From: an uncultured Francisellaceae bacterium
GTDB lineage: Bacteria; Pseudomonadota; Gammaproteobacteria; UBA6186; Azoamicaceae
Length of the DNA: 40,781 nt
Reading direction: 5' to 3'
Assembly: GCA_903822055.1 (NCBI GenBank)
Contig: CAIJNR010000038.1
Span: 1 to 40,781 of the forward strand
A model generated the notes under the pieces. The model saw only the letters and a list, made by a program, of their open reading frames with translations. It was not told the origin of the DNA and did no database searches. The stretch's first letter is position 1; each line of letters opens with the position of its first letter. A program made the translations under genes and the position numbers. Shown in pieces: positions 10,981 through 18,643 of the stretch.

Positions 10981-11286
10981 ATGCAACCTAACAACAATGA
11001 TGATTCAGTCAAAATTAACGAACAAATAGCTTCTATAAAAAATGAAATGAAAGATATCGCACATCGTCTTGCCAATCTAAAAGGTAATGCTTTAAGTGCT
11101 TTGTATGAAAATTCACATGAATTACAATCAGCATTGTCTGAAATAAAAAATAAAATTATGGGTCAAGATAATAACCAAGATAGTTTAAAGATAGTGAGCT
11201 CTTACATAGAACAGAACCCAATAAAAAGCGCGTTATGTTGTTTTGCTGCGGGAGTGGCTCTTTCTAGCTTTTTCTTAAGGAGATAA
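10981..11286 (+). CDS. DUF883 / ElaB-YqjD-like membrane-anchored protein, 101 aa
   Basis: The start ATG has a strong ribosome site, GGAGG at 10969-10973, 7 bases upstream. The first ~70 residues are charged and helical. The end, IEQNPIKSALCCFAAGV followed by a short hydrophobic helix and FFLRR, is the hallmark of the ElaB/YqjD/DUF883 family: an ENP motif, one C-terminal membrane helix and a double arginine. E. coli members are tail-anchored inner-membrane proteins, and YqjD binds ribosomes in stationary phase. The next gene starts 3 bases after this stop, so the two form an operon. The arrangement resembles yqjD-yqjE. The family call rests on the C-terminus; the ribosome role is only by analogy. 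Confidence 0.75.
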   Translation: MQPNNNDDSVKINEQIASIKNEMKDIAHRLANLKGNALSALYENSHELQSALSEIKNKIMGQDNNQDSLKIVSSYIEQNPIKSALCCFAAGVALSSFFLRR

Positions 11287-11289
11287 TAA

Positions 11290-11718
11290 ATGTTATCTGG
11301 TATTATAAAACAAATCTGTGTTAATTCCATGCAAAGATCTATCTTTCAAGTACGTTCGTATTTTACATATTTTCTGATTACTTTGTGGATCATTTGGTAT
11401 GGTATTGCTAATTATTATTATTTTATTGAGCAACAAAATAAATGTATTGGAGCATTTGTTACTGGAAGCATATTCCTCATTTTAGGATTTTTTATGTGGT
11501 TATTAAATTATTGCATAAAGAAAAAAGAAGCTAAGCGTAGCAAATTTAACAATATAATAACAGACTCTCTTCCTATATTGTCACCAGTTATCCTTAAAAC
11601 GTTTTTAAATAATATTATAACGAAAAAGCCAGTTAAAGCTTCTATATTAAGTATTCTTATTTTAACGGTAATATTTTATTATTTTCTTAATAAGAAAAAT
11701 CATTTTATTAACAAATAA
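11290..11718 (+). CDS. Small membrane protein, possibly YqjE/holin-like, 142 aa
   Basis: The ribosome site AAGGAG at 11278-11283 overlaps the end of the preceding gene and the gap is 3 bases, so this gene is co-transcribed and likely coupled. It has two adjacent membrane helices (about residues 25-45 and 53-73), a basic stretch (IKKKEAKRSKF), and a third hydrophobic segment near the C-terminus (ILSILILTVIFYYFL) flanked by lysines. In enterobacteria the partner of yqjD is yqjE, a phage_holin_3_6 family protein with two such helices, and position plus topology suggest the same here. Sequence similarity is too weak to be sure. A strong hairpin follows 36 bases after the stop. Confidence 0.55.
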   Translation: MLSGIIKQICVNSMQRSIFQVRSYFTYFLITLWIIWYGIANYYYFIEQQNKCIGAFVTGSIFLILGFFMWLLNYCIKKKEAKRSKFNNIITDSLPILSPVILKTFLNNIITKKPVKASILSILILTVIFYYFLNKKNHFINK

Positions 11719-11754
11719 GTCTTGTCATGGGAGTAATGTGAACAAATACAATCT

Positions 11755-11789
11755 TAAGGCTCAAATAATAAGTTATTATTTGAGCCTTA
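11755..11789. terminator. 16-bp perfect hairpin between convergent genes
   Basis: The arm TAAGGCTCAAATAATA (11755-11770) is perfectly complementary to 11774-11789, leaving a 3-base loop (AGT). It lies between the plus-strand gene ending at 11718 and the minus-strand gene ending at 11817, so it could end transcription in both directions. Neither side carries a clean T run, so it may work as a barrier or mRNA 3' end rather than as a classical intrinsic terminator. Confidence 0.6.
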
Positions 11790-11816
11790 TATTACTACTT
11801 TACTGGTCCTTCGTCC

Positions 11817-12032
11817 TTATTCATCCTCATCGATATCAGCTTCTTTTTGAGATCCTCTAGCTTGTCCGCCCTTGCTGCCTATTTCAGAATGAAATCCAGG
11901 GTGCTTTTTTTCTACAGTTTTAGCAGCCTTTGTTGCTTGTCCCGATAGCTCATCTTTGCTATACATTTGAGCACGAGTTTCTCCACCTTTACGACCAGCT
12001 TCTTCTATCGTCATTTTTTTACGTTCAGCCAT
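11817..12032 (-). CDS. KGG-repeat stress-induced protein, 71 aa
   Basis: The protein starts MAERKKMTIEEAGRKGGE and contains two KGG motifs (GRKGGE and GSKGGQ), the second preceded by HPGFHSEI. The tail is acidic (EADIDEDE). This is the general-stress KGG family (YciG/GsiB-like): small, hydrophilic, probably disordered proteins linked to stress or stationary phase. The start at 12032 is preferred to an upstream in-frame ATG at 12083 because AAGGAG (12040-12045 on the complementary strand) sits 7 bases before it. The two lysine/glycine blocks are spaced as in two repeats of the family. It ends 27 bases from the hairpin at 11755-11789. Confidence 0.85.
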   Translation of the reverse strand: MAERKKMTIEEAGRKGGETRAQMYSKDELSGQATKAAKTVEKKHPGFHSEIGSKGGQARGSQKEADIDEDE

Positions 12033-12287
12033 ATCATAACTCCTTATATCTAAGTGGTTAAGATTTACATATCGTAAAAACATTTTATCTAATTTTAACC
12101 ATAATGTCTATTTAAATCACAAAATTTATCAAACCAATATTAAAATAACAGTTGATAATTATTATGAAATTTGAAGGAAACAGATGGTGTTTAATAGTAA
12201 ATTTTGTTAAAATAAGAGTAACTATAATGATACATAAAACTACGAGAATTTATTTTGGAAGGCCGCTCGTATTACAGAGGTATAACA

Positions 12288-12803
12288 ATGAATATAAAAA
12301 TAAAAACTTTCCTGATTGACGATTCTAGTAATAAATTATGTAAAATGATTTTTAAAGTATTGCATTGCAATTTATTATGGGTTATTAATTTAAAAAACAA
12401 TGCTGTATATTTTATAGCTACTGATGCATTTTTATTAAAACATTATTGTGAAAAAAAATACTATTTGCATGATCCCAACGTGAATAGTTCTTTTAAAGAG
12501 GCTACCAAACCATATAGTAACAGGTTGTCATGGAACATAATATTTGGAACAAATTTTGATGATTTTTATAAAAGTGGATTTATATATGATTTATATAACA
12601 TGTTTCACATTGAAGAATTTGTGTCAATTGAAAAAACAACAAAAATAGAACGTTATTGTTTTAGGTTTTTTACTTTAAATAATCGTTTTGTTTTTGCAAA
12701 TAAATTATTAAATAACATGCCGATTGTAAAATGTTTTATTAATATGATGATCAAAAAAATGAAAACAGATCTAAATAAAAACAGTGAATTACTGTTTGAA
12801 TAA
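12288..12803 (+). CDS. LuxR-type autoinducer-binding-domain protein lacking an HTH, 171 aa
   Basis: The start ATG at 12288 has AGAGG 7 bases upstream; the frame is open further up but without a site. The protein matches the layout of its downstream neighbour: a hydrophobic core strand (LLWVINLKN), a YYLHDPNVN segment like the YxxxDP of autoinducer-binding domains, and the closing helix before the linker (MMIKKMKTDLNKN). It then stops, so the C-terminal LuxR helix-turn-helix is missing. Proteins of this shape can act as dominant-negative partners (TrlR of Agrobacterium is a known case). No luxI-like synthase is in the window. It is probably in an operon with the next gene, 35 bases downstream. 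The domain call comes from the resemblance to that neighbour and is moderately secure. Confidence 0.55.
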   Translation: MNIKIKTFLIDDSSNKLCKMIFKVLHCNLLWVINLKNNAVYFIATDAFLLKHYCEKKYYLHDPNVNSSFKEATKPYSNRLSWNIIFGTNFDDFYKSGFIYDLYNMFHIEEFVSIEKTTKIERYCFRFFTLNNRFVFANKLLNNMPIVKCFINMMIKKMKTDLNKNSELLFE

Positions 12804-12838
12804 TACTGTTGTTAGATACAAAGGGGAGAGTATGTATC

Positions 12839-13690
12839 ATGACGTTATCTGATGAATATTTTCTAGGAACAAAGTTGTACCATAAAAAGTTTGCTGAGCT
12901 TATTACTCCAATAGCAAACTTTTTGGGTATAACCAATGCAATCTATATTAACATTGATAAACATGGCAGAATGTTTAGTATTTGCGATATGCCAAATTGG
13001 GTAGAAAGAGTTTTAGAAAATCATTATTATAACCTAGATCCATTTATGGTACATCCAAACAATATCCACAATGGTTTTGCTTTTGATAAATCTTATCCAG
13101 ACCAAGAATTTGAAGATGTATTTTTGTACGATGCAGTTGTAAATTTTAAACTATGTCATAGTTTTGTTTATACAGAAAAAACTAGTGATAATGGTTACAT
13201 AGGTTTTGGTTTTGCAACCACAAAAAACAATGGAGCAATTATTAATAGATTGCTTATGGAAAGTTTAATAATCAAAAAATTAATTAGGGATCTAAATAAA
13301 AAATTGACGTTTATAATTAATAAGGATTTAAAAGAAAATAGAATGGATTTTGCTCACCTAAAGGGATCTTTGTTTAAAACTCAAAAAGGGTTGGTATTTA
13401 ATCCTGAACACGAACATCAACATAAAATTGAATTGCTAAAAGAAGCTGGTTTATTACAAAACAATGACGAAACATGTTTTTTAACTAACGCCTATTTTTC
13501 TCCACAAGAAATAAACTGCCTTAAATTATATTTAACAACACGTAGTATAAAGAAAATTGCTAGAGAGTTAAGTTTAGCTGTAACAACAGTTGCCGGTTAT
13601 ATAGAAAATATAAAATGCAAGCTCAATTGTAGCAATAAAAATCAGTTACTTGAAAAAGCTGAGGTTTTAGAATCTTTAGGTCGCATTTAG
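12839..13690 (+). CDS. LuxR-family transcriptional regulator (autoinducer-binding-like domain plus HTH), 283 aa
   Basis: The ATG at 12839 follows GGGGAGAG (12823-12830) by about 8 bases. The N-terminal ~170 residues include YNLDPFMVHP and FVYTEKTSDNGYIGFGF, typical of LuxR ligand-binding domains. The last ~65 residues, from FSPQEINCLKLYL, form a LuxR/GerE helix-turn-helix, with the recognition region SIKKIARELSLAVTTVAGYI and the following IKCKLNC. It should bind DNA and respond to a small molecule, but without a synthase nearby it is a LuxR 'solo' whose ligand may come from the host or other bacteria. A linker of about 50 residues rich in charged residues joins the two domains. The gene overlaps the convergent yhhQ-like gene by 15 bases at the 3' ends. 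Confidence 0.75.
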   Translation: MTLSDEYFLGTKLYHKKFAELITPIANFLGITNAIYINIDKHGRMFSICDMPNWVERVLENHYYNLDPFMVHPNNIHNGFAFDKSYPDQEFEDVFLYDAVVNFKLCHSFVYTEKTSDNGYIGFGFATTKNNGAIINRLLMESLIIKKLIRDLNKKLTFIINKDLKENRMDFAHLKGSLFKTQKGLVFNPEHEHQHKIELLKEAGLLQNNDETCFLTNAYFSPQEINCLKLYLTTRSIKKIARELSLAVTTVAGYIENIKCKLNCSNKNQLLEKAEVLESLGRI

Positions 13691-14359
13691 TGGTTGCACA
13701 GGAATAATAAATTTCTTAATTGTAGCTACTAATAAGTAAAATATTGGGGTATTGCAAATAGTAACGAACAACTTGTAAGAATAGCTGTTGATCATAATAA
13801 CCAACATATATTCTTTTGGAAATACGCCTAAAATAGTTAATAGGCTTATTGCCGTAAATGTATCAACAAATAAAGATATTGCCGTGCTTCCATTATTTCT
13901 AAGCCATAATAGCCTACCATTGGTTATTTTTTTTATCCATAAATATAAAGATATATCTATCAATTGTGCTGTGTAACAAGCAATAATATTGGCAATAAAA
14001 GCCAAGCCATAGTGTCCAAAGACTCTATGAAAAACGGTATTATCAATCTTAGACCACGGAGTAGCATTAAGGAAATCCATGCTGGTAACAATTAATGCTG
14101 CTAACACATTCATGCAAATTGCTAATCTTACACAAAAATTAGCTCTTTTTTTGTCATAGAATTCAGCAATAAGATCCGTTAACATAAACATAAATGGGTA
14201 TAATATGGCCCCAACAGATAATTCGAACGTATGAAAAGGTAAGACTGGTAAATAAACAAATTTTTGATATGTCAAATTGCAAATTATTATTAATACAGAA
14301 AATAATGCACATAGCACAATATACATCTTATCTAATGCTGCTAAATCATCATTTTTCAT
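13676..14359 (-). CDS. yhhQ: Queuosine-precursor importer, YhhQ/VUT family, 227 aa
   Basis: A six-helix integral inner-membrane protein. Signature phrases of the VUT (vitamin uptake-like transporter) family are present: LTDLIAEFYDKKRA and WLRNNGSTAISLFVDT. YhhQ imports preQ0/preQ1 in E. coli, and a chlamydial relative imports queuine, so an intracellular bacterium could use it to take the tRNA-modification base from its host. Length fits the family (E. coli YhhQ is 221 aa). I chose the ATG at 14359; the frame continues to a TTG at 14431 with no ribosome site at either position. The stop overlaps the end of the LuxR gene on the other strand. Confidence 0.88.
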   Translation of the reverse strand: MKNDDLAALDKMYIVLCALFSVLIIICNLTYQKFVYLPVLPFHTFELSVGAILYPFMFMLTDLIAEFYDKKRANFCVRLAICMNVLAALIVTSMDFLNATPWSKIDNTVFHRVFGHYGLAFIANIIACYTAQLIDISLYLWIKKITNGRLLWLRNNGSTAISLFVDTFTAISLLTILGVFPKEYMLVIMINSYSYKLFVTICNTPIFYLLVATIKKFIIPVQPLNAT

Positions 14360-14434
14360 ACAACAGGTCTTTATTTTTATACCAATGAATTTATACGATT
14401 TATAAAAATATATATCATATAAGCTTTGCAACTG

Positions 14435-15412
14435 TCAATTAGGGGTGATATGGTGGTTGAATAAAATTGGATTACGAATTAAATTTACATATAGCATACA
14501 AATAGTAAATAACAATAAAATTATAGATGTTAGTGTGTATAACGGAAGACTAAAATATAATAAATATTGATTTTTAAAAGCCATAAAATAAGTTAAGTAT
14601 ATACAAGATACTATAAATAATAAAAAAGTTGCTATTAAATAACCGTAGTAGTATGCACAATAAACAGTTAACATCATTGTAATAATAATTAGATAAATTA
14701 ATTCAATTTTTTTCATAAACATCATAGAAAATATAATAAAAGTTATTAAAATAATTATTGAAGATTTTTTTATTTTTTGATCGGAAATACGATATTGATT
14801 AAATAGAACGTATGTCCATGATAATATAAAACTTGCAATTATAAGTATTGCATTCAAATCTGCTAACCATAGATCTATATAATTATATAATAAAATTTTA
14901 GATCCGCAATTTGATTTGTCAGTTAAGACAGTTGGTAACATTCTTGTTAAACTAGAAATAAAACAGGTTATAAATGCATTTTTTTTGATGAATTTTAATA
15001 CTTCGTGTGCGTTGGTTAAATGGTTGGTGTTAAAAAAAAGTACATCTTTACATAAGTGAGAGCCTAACCACCCACCAAAAAGATCTGCAAATAAGTGTGA
15101 AAAAATTATATTTGTTGGTAAATTATGCAAAAAATAACCATAAAATTCACTCAACAACAAACCTAAAAAAGCATTATTGCCAAACAAATAAAACATAACA
15201 AAAGCAACACCTATCGGTGGATGCATAGGTAATGTAGGGTATTCAAGTGTTAAATTAACAATGATTAAAAATTGAAATATAAATATTACGATAGTATGTA
15301 TTGCAAATCGTTTAATTCTGATCTTGTTATAATTCCATAAAAAATAGTTTGTAGAATTATTTTGTGTAACAAGTTTCGGTATTTCATTGTTTAAATATAA
15401 TTGACGATCCAT
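14435..15412 (-). CDS. Stand-alone MASE1-like membrane sensor protein, 325 aa
   Basis: About eight or more membrane helices. The segment HPPIGVAFVMFYLFGNNAFLG followed by LLLSEFYGYFLHNLP resembles the start of MASE1 domains (W/HPPxGxAxxxxxxxG...G). MASE1 is an integral-membrane sensory domain normally fused to a histidine kinase or GGDEF module. Here no output domain follows, so signalling, if any, must go through a partner. The ATG at 15412 lies 1 base after the stop of the upstream DOT1-like gene, which strongly suggests translational coupling; an upstream in-frame start inside that gene is less likely. The reading MASE1 is by pattern and could be another transporter-like family. Confidence 0.5.
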   Translation of the reverse strand: MDRQLYLNNEIPKLVTQNNSTNYFLWNYNKIRIKRFAIHTIVIFIFQFLIIVNLTLEYPTLPMHPPIGVAFVMFYLFGNNAFLGLLLSEFYGYFLHNLPTNIIFSHLFADLFGGWLGSHLCKDVLFFNTNHLTNAHEVLKFIKKNAFITCFISSLTRMLPTVLTDKSNCGSKILLYNYIDLWLADLNAILIIASFILSWTYVLFNQYRISDQKIKKSSIIILITFIIFSMMFMKKIELIYLIIITMMLTVYCAYYYGYLIATFLLFIVSCIYLTYFMAFKNQYLLYFSLPLYTLTSIILLLFTICMLYVNLIRNPILFNHHITPN

Positions 15413-15413
15413 A

Positions 15414-16016
15414 TTATGGTTTTCTAATATATAAGTAACATGTAGAGTAATCCCAATCAGCATGAACAAATATTTTTTTGGTTAACTGGAATTCATTTAA
15501 ATTTGGCAGTTGCCGAAAAGATATGATTTTTTGAAGATGATGCATGGTGGTGATTTTTGCAGCAATAACATTTAGCAATTCTAACGAAAACACTGTTGAA
15601 CATACATATATAATAGTTACATTATTAAAATCATGTTGTAAGAAATCATCATTTATTAAGTTTAAAGTTCTATTGTTGTCAAATAATTTTGGTAATTCTT
15701 TGGTTATAATTTCTTTAATTTTGTTGGAAACAATAAATCTGTTATTGTTTATTTCTATACCGGTTACAGAAACAGCTTTTGTAGTAAGAAAAATTTGAAA
15801 AACTATTTTACCAAAACCAGAACCTAGATCTAAAAAATGATCTTTTTCTGTTATGTCTAAATATTTCAATAGTTTAACAACACTATAATAATATAATTCG
15901 CCGTATAGCTCATTGCGTGAGGTACAAGTTGTTTGTTGAATATCTTTATCAAAATAGCTATAAAGCTGATTAAAGTATGATTGAATTATTTCGTTGTTAA
16001 GCAACAAAACGTACAA
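15414..16016 (-). CDS. DOT1-like SAM-dependent methyltransferase, 200 aa
   Basis: The conserved order of DOT1 histone-methyltransferase motifs is visible: YGE (residues 38-40), the SAM-binding FLDLGSGFGKIVFQ (61-74), GIE (86-88), NDDF (122-125), and YVCSTVF (137-143) at the place of the VNNFAF segment of human DOT1L. The last has lost the Asn pair of animal DOT1L but resembles the variant seen in protist and bacterial relatives. DOT1 methylates histone H3 K79 in eukaryotes. Bacterial homologues in intracellular or host-associated species are candidate nucleomodulins, but a bacterial substrate is equally possible. The start is uncertain: AGGAG lies 3 bases before the TTG at 16016, and a later TTG (residue 4) has better spacing. 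It heads an operon with the MASE1-like gene. Confidence 0.68.
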   Translation of the reverse strand: MYVLLLNNEIIQSYFNQLYSYFDKDIQQTTCTSRNELYGELYYYSVVKLLKYLDITEKDHFLDLGSGFGKIVFQIFLTTKAVSVTGIEINNNRFIVSNKIKEIITKELPKLFDNNRTLNLINDDFLQHDFNNVTIIYVCSTVFSLELLNVIAAKITTMHHLQKIISFRQLPNLNEFQLTKKIFVHADWDYSTCYLYIRKP

Positions 16017-16225
16017 ATTCTCCTAAAGAAAACAGAAATTACAAAAAGTATAAGCAAGTTATCACTTCCATTAAATTAAATCATATAAATTAATGATAGT
16101 AAAATATATTATTGTTTTTTGTCTTACTAACATATCGTAGTCTTATAAAATTTGGAATGTATAATGTAATGTGATATTTTTAATTAATCTTTTCAATCTT
16201 ATCTACCACCATGGAGGGTTAGATT

Positions 16226-16633
16226 ATGCCATTAATAAAACAACTAAATATTGCTGTAACTAAAGTTAAAGAAGCTGGAATTCGAACAGCAAATGCCGCT
16301 CATTATACTGATGAAGTATTTAAAGGGTTGTTATTGAAAGGATTAGCAGAAGAAAATCATATAAACTTTCACCTACGTGCTATGGAGGCTGCCAGACAAG
16401 CTAAAATAATAGAGTCTAGTATGAACTTGTTAGCTGAAAAGGTTAATTGTCATGATGATTTAAATGTTTTATCAAAAGAAGAACTAGACAACATAGAAAA
16501 AGTAATTAGGGCTATAGAAGTAGAAGCTAACGCCGCTGAGCTTGCTCGTACATCTATTGCCTGTGCAGCAAGTACTTCTAATATATCTAAACAACAAAAG
16601 CCAAATAAACAAAACCGTTGTTTGATATCTTAA
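16226..16633 (+). CDS. Small helical protein ending in a CaaX prenylation motif (CLIS), 135 aa
   Basis: The ATG follows GGAGGG (16212-16217) by 8 bases, so translation is well supported. The body is alpha-helical with no domain that I recognise (MPLIKQLNIAVTKVKEAG...). The C-terminus reads KQQKPNKQNRCLIS and stop: a basic, polar, disordered stretch followed by Cys-aliphatic-aliphatic-Ser at the exact end. That is the CaaX box farnesylated by eukaryotic host enzymes in Ras-like proteins, and Legionella effectors such as AnkB use it to reach host membranes. Bacteria lack the enzymes, so the motif would only make sense in a host cell. No other protein in the window ends this way. Function beyond that is unknown; chance occurrence cannot be excluded. 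Confidence 0.7.
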   Translation: MPLIKQLNIAVTKVKEAGIRTANAAHYTDEVFKGLLLKGLAEENHINFHLRAMEAARQAKIIESSMNLLAEKVNCHDDLNVLSKEELDNIEKVIRAIEVEANAAELARTSIACAASTSNISKQQKPNKQNRCLIS

Positions 16634-16741
16634 GTTATACCTTAGCTTCTAAAAATAATACCCCCAACTAGCATTATACCTAGCTTGTTTTATAATTATA
16701 ACTTAGTTGTGTATAAAAATTTAAAGTTAGCCCTGTTGCAA

Positions 16742-16770
16742 TTGAATTGGATCTGAATAGGGTATATAAA
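16742..16770 (+). promoter_or_regulatory. Sigma-70-like promoter, TTGAAT-17-TATAAA
   Basis: TTGAAT at 16742-16747, a 17-base spacer, and TATAAA at 16765-16770 lie 47 bases upstream of the ATG at 16818. Spacing is optimal and both boxes are near consensus, but AT-rich DNA gives false hits. The remaining 16634-16741 shows no gene or clear hairpin. Confidence 0.4.
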
Positions 16771-16817
16771 CTTTTAAGTTAAGTGGTAGTAAAAATTATA
16801 TAGGGGAAAAATTATCC

Positions 16818-17744
16818 ATGTATGAGCAAGATAATCTGGACTCAATTTCTATTTCTATAACGATAAAAAGAATTAATAATGCAGTTGATAGTTCTATAAG
16901 GACATCTGAGCCAAGCACTCCACCGCCATTAGATGGTTTACTCGAAAATGATTATAACAACTTGCCTCAGTTAATAGTCGGTATTGTTCATAAATTAGAA
17001 GCAACTTTGCCTATAGAAGATTTATATCGAGGATTTTTAGAACTTTCTTCTCAAAAAAAACAGCTTAATTTTTTAAGGTTGTTGAATCTAGAAAAAAAAT
17101 TTAATATTTTAAAATTATTAAGTCTTGAACATTTAGAACAAGGGATAAATTTTCTAATAAAACTTAATGATTTAGAACAATTGTTTGATAAAACAATTCA
17201 AACGTTTAGTGATATCCTAACTGTTTTACCGTATACAACACCAGATCATCCTAATTACTCGGAACAATTACAATTAAAATTTACTTTTTTAGATAATTTT
17301 AACACAAGATACTTACAAGATATGATAAAGACTTCTGGTAATTTTATAGGTATATTGAACGTGCTACCTAAAGATTGTTGGAGTTGTTTTTTAATTAAAT
17401 TTGATAAAAAATTTTTACAAAAAAAAATTATATATTTTGGTGATGCTAGATTTATATTAGACAATTGGCTAGAAAACAATCTAGAGCATATAAACGATGC
17501 AGCAAATCATAAAAAAATTATAAACTTTAGAATATTTCTTAATAAAAAATTACAACATCAAAGCAATACATTATTTTCATCATCATCAAAATTAAATAAA
17601 TATAAAATACCGTTAACATTTAGAAAGCAAAGTTCTTCAAGTACAAGTAGCGGTAGTAGTGTTATCGTAGTGGAAAATTGTGTCCAAAATCAAAATGATA
17701 TGTACCGCGACATTTTACATACACACAGGTCCTACGGTCCATAG
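16818..17744 (+). CDS. Protein of unknown function with Ser-rich C-terminal tail, 308 aa
   Basis: The ATG is 11 bases after AGGGG (16802-16806). I do not recognise the family. The N-terminal 40 residues are polar and Ser/Thr-rich; residues ~50-270 look mostly alpha-helical, with leucine-rich phrases such as FLRLLNLEKKFNILKLLSLE that could form helical repeats. The tail contains a low-complexity serine run (KQSSSSTSSGSSVIVVEN) and ends HTHRSYGP. There is no signal peptide or membrane helix, so it is cytosolic or translocated. Low-complexity C-termini are common in type IV secretion substrates, but nothing here proves that. It stands alone, ending 11 bases before the convergent lipoprotein gene. 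Confidence 0.7.
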   Translation: MYEQDNLDSISISITIKRINNAVDSSIRTSEPSTPPPLDGLLENDYNNLPQLIVGIVHKLEATLPIEDLYRGFLELSSQKKQLNFLRLLNLEKKFNILKLLSLEHLEQGINFLIKLNDLEQLFDKTIQTFSDILTVLPYTTPDHPNYSEQLQLKFTFLDNFNTRYLQDMIKTSGNFIGILNVLPKDCWSCFLIKFDKKFLQKKIIYFGDARFILDNWLENNLEHINDAANHKKIINFRIFLNKKLQHQSNTLFSSSSKLNKYKIPLTFRKQSSSSTSSGSSVIVVENCVQNQNDMYRDILHTHRSYGP

Positions 17745-17755
17745 ATATGCAATTA

Positions 17756-18394
17756 CTAATGCTTCTTTAATATAGCAGTTTCATATACGTTTTCTTTAGA
17801 TAATTCAAATGCAGAAACACTTTTATTTATAATATCAATTCCTTTTGTGTTGTTTTTAACAATCAAAGTTTCAATATTATTTATATTATTGATAGCTGTT
17901 AAATGATCATCTACTATAAAATCTACAGTTTCAACAATAAAAGGATTAATCCAATCTTTTATTGTTTGATTATTATGCATTTTTAAAGTTGTTTTCCTAT
18001 GGGCGGAATTTTTAGGAATAACTATTAATACTGGTTTATTGTAATATTTTGATATAAGTATTTCCTGTGCTGTTCCTACACCTAACTTTCTTGAAGCATC
18101 CACAACCACTAGATCACTATTTTTTATTATCGTGCTATCTCTGCCAAACACGAGCAGACTATTTGAATTATCTTCCTTAGAATATTCGGGAGTTAAAAAA
18201 TTAATATCCTTTCTAGCTAAGGAACGCGTATAAAATTTACGCCAATCAGAAGAATGTTGTATTTCCGATCCTTTACGCACTTTTCCCGCTAAATATACAT
18301 AATATACTTTCTGGTTTTTTATTGAATGAACAGCACCAGGATTACTGCATGACGTCAAAAAAAATACCAGCACTATATAAATTTTTCTGTACAT
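17756..18394 (-). CDS. Lipoprotein with nucleoside 2-deoxyribosyltransferase-like fold, 212 aa
   Basis: The N-terminus MYRKIYIVLVFFLTSCSN is a lipoprotein signal with a lipobox (LTSC, Cys16). The mature part carries family hallmarks of nucleoside 2-deoxyribosyltransferases: YLAGKV (34-39), WRKFY (51-55), FGRD (83-86), then SDLVVVDASRKLGVGTAQE (93-111), with the catalytic-type Glu at 111, and KPVLIVIP. The enzyme swaps bases between deoxynucleosides and is normally cytosolic in salvage. A membrane-anchored periplasmic or surface form is unusual; in an obligate host-dependent bacterium it might process nucleosides from outside or act on another N-glycoside. No strong ribosome site is seen. The C-terminal ~50 residues are not typical of the family. 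Confidence 0.68.
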   Translation of the reverse strand: MYRKIYIVLVFFLTSCSNPGAVHSIKNQKVYYVYLAGKVRKGSEIQHSSDWRKFYTRSLARKDINFLTPEYSKEDNSNSLLVFGRDSTIIKNSDLVVVDASRKLGVGTAQEILISKYYNKPVLIVIPKNSAHRKTTLKMHNNQTIKDWINPFIVETVDFIVDDHLTAINNINNIETLIVKNNTKGIDIINKSVSAFELSKENVYETAILKKH

Positions 18395-18485
18395 AACAAT
18401 TTTAATCCATTAATTGAAGGTATAAGCTAACGCTTTTAGAACAATATTATTACAGCATGGTGCGTTAATAAAAACAAGCTCAAAA

Positions 18486-18643
18486 CTAAATATATGGAAA
18501 AAGTTTAGCTGGAAGCTCTAAAATTGATGCGGTGAGCATTTCGAATTGTTCGTTATTTAAACTTTCGCTTAAACCAAACGCTCTGAAACCAGCAATTGTT
18601 AAATGAACTACTTTTAATGATATAATAAAACAAGGCTGAAGTT
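18486..18643 (-). pseudogene. Leucine-rich-repeat-like remnant without start codon
   Basis: On the minus strand a frame closed by TAG at 18486-18488 reads SLKVVHLTIAGFRAFGLSE and ILELPAKLFPYI, about 48 codons after a stop. The spacing of leucines and the phrase LNNEQFEML resemble one LRR unit and partly match another minus-strand remnant at 30905-31036. There is no start codon or ribosome site, so it looks like debris of an LRR gene. This is the only content I can see in the 18395-18643 gap besides the leader of the next gene. Confidence 0.3.

Noticed and set aside
12203-12232. TTGTTA...TATAAT as a promoter of the LuxR operon.
   Set aside because: The spacer is only 13 bases, too short for sigma-70 binding.
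13788-14388. Short plus-strand frames over the yhhQ-like gene.
   Set aside because: They are antisense to a clearly conserved transporter and have no ribosome sites.
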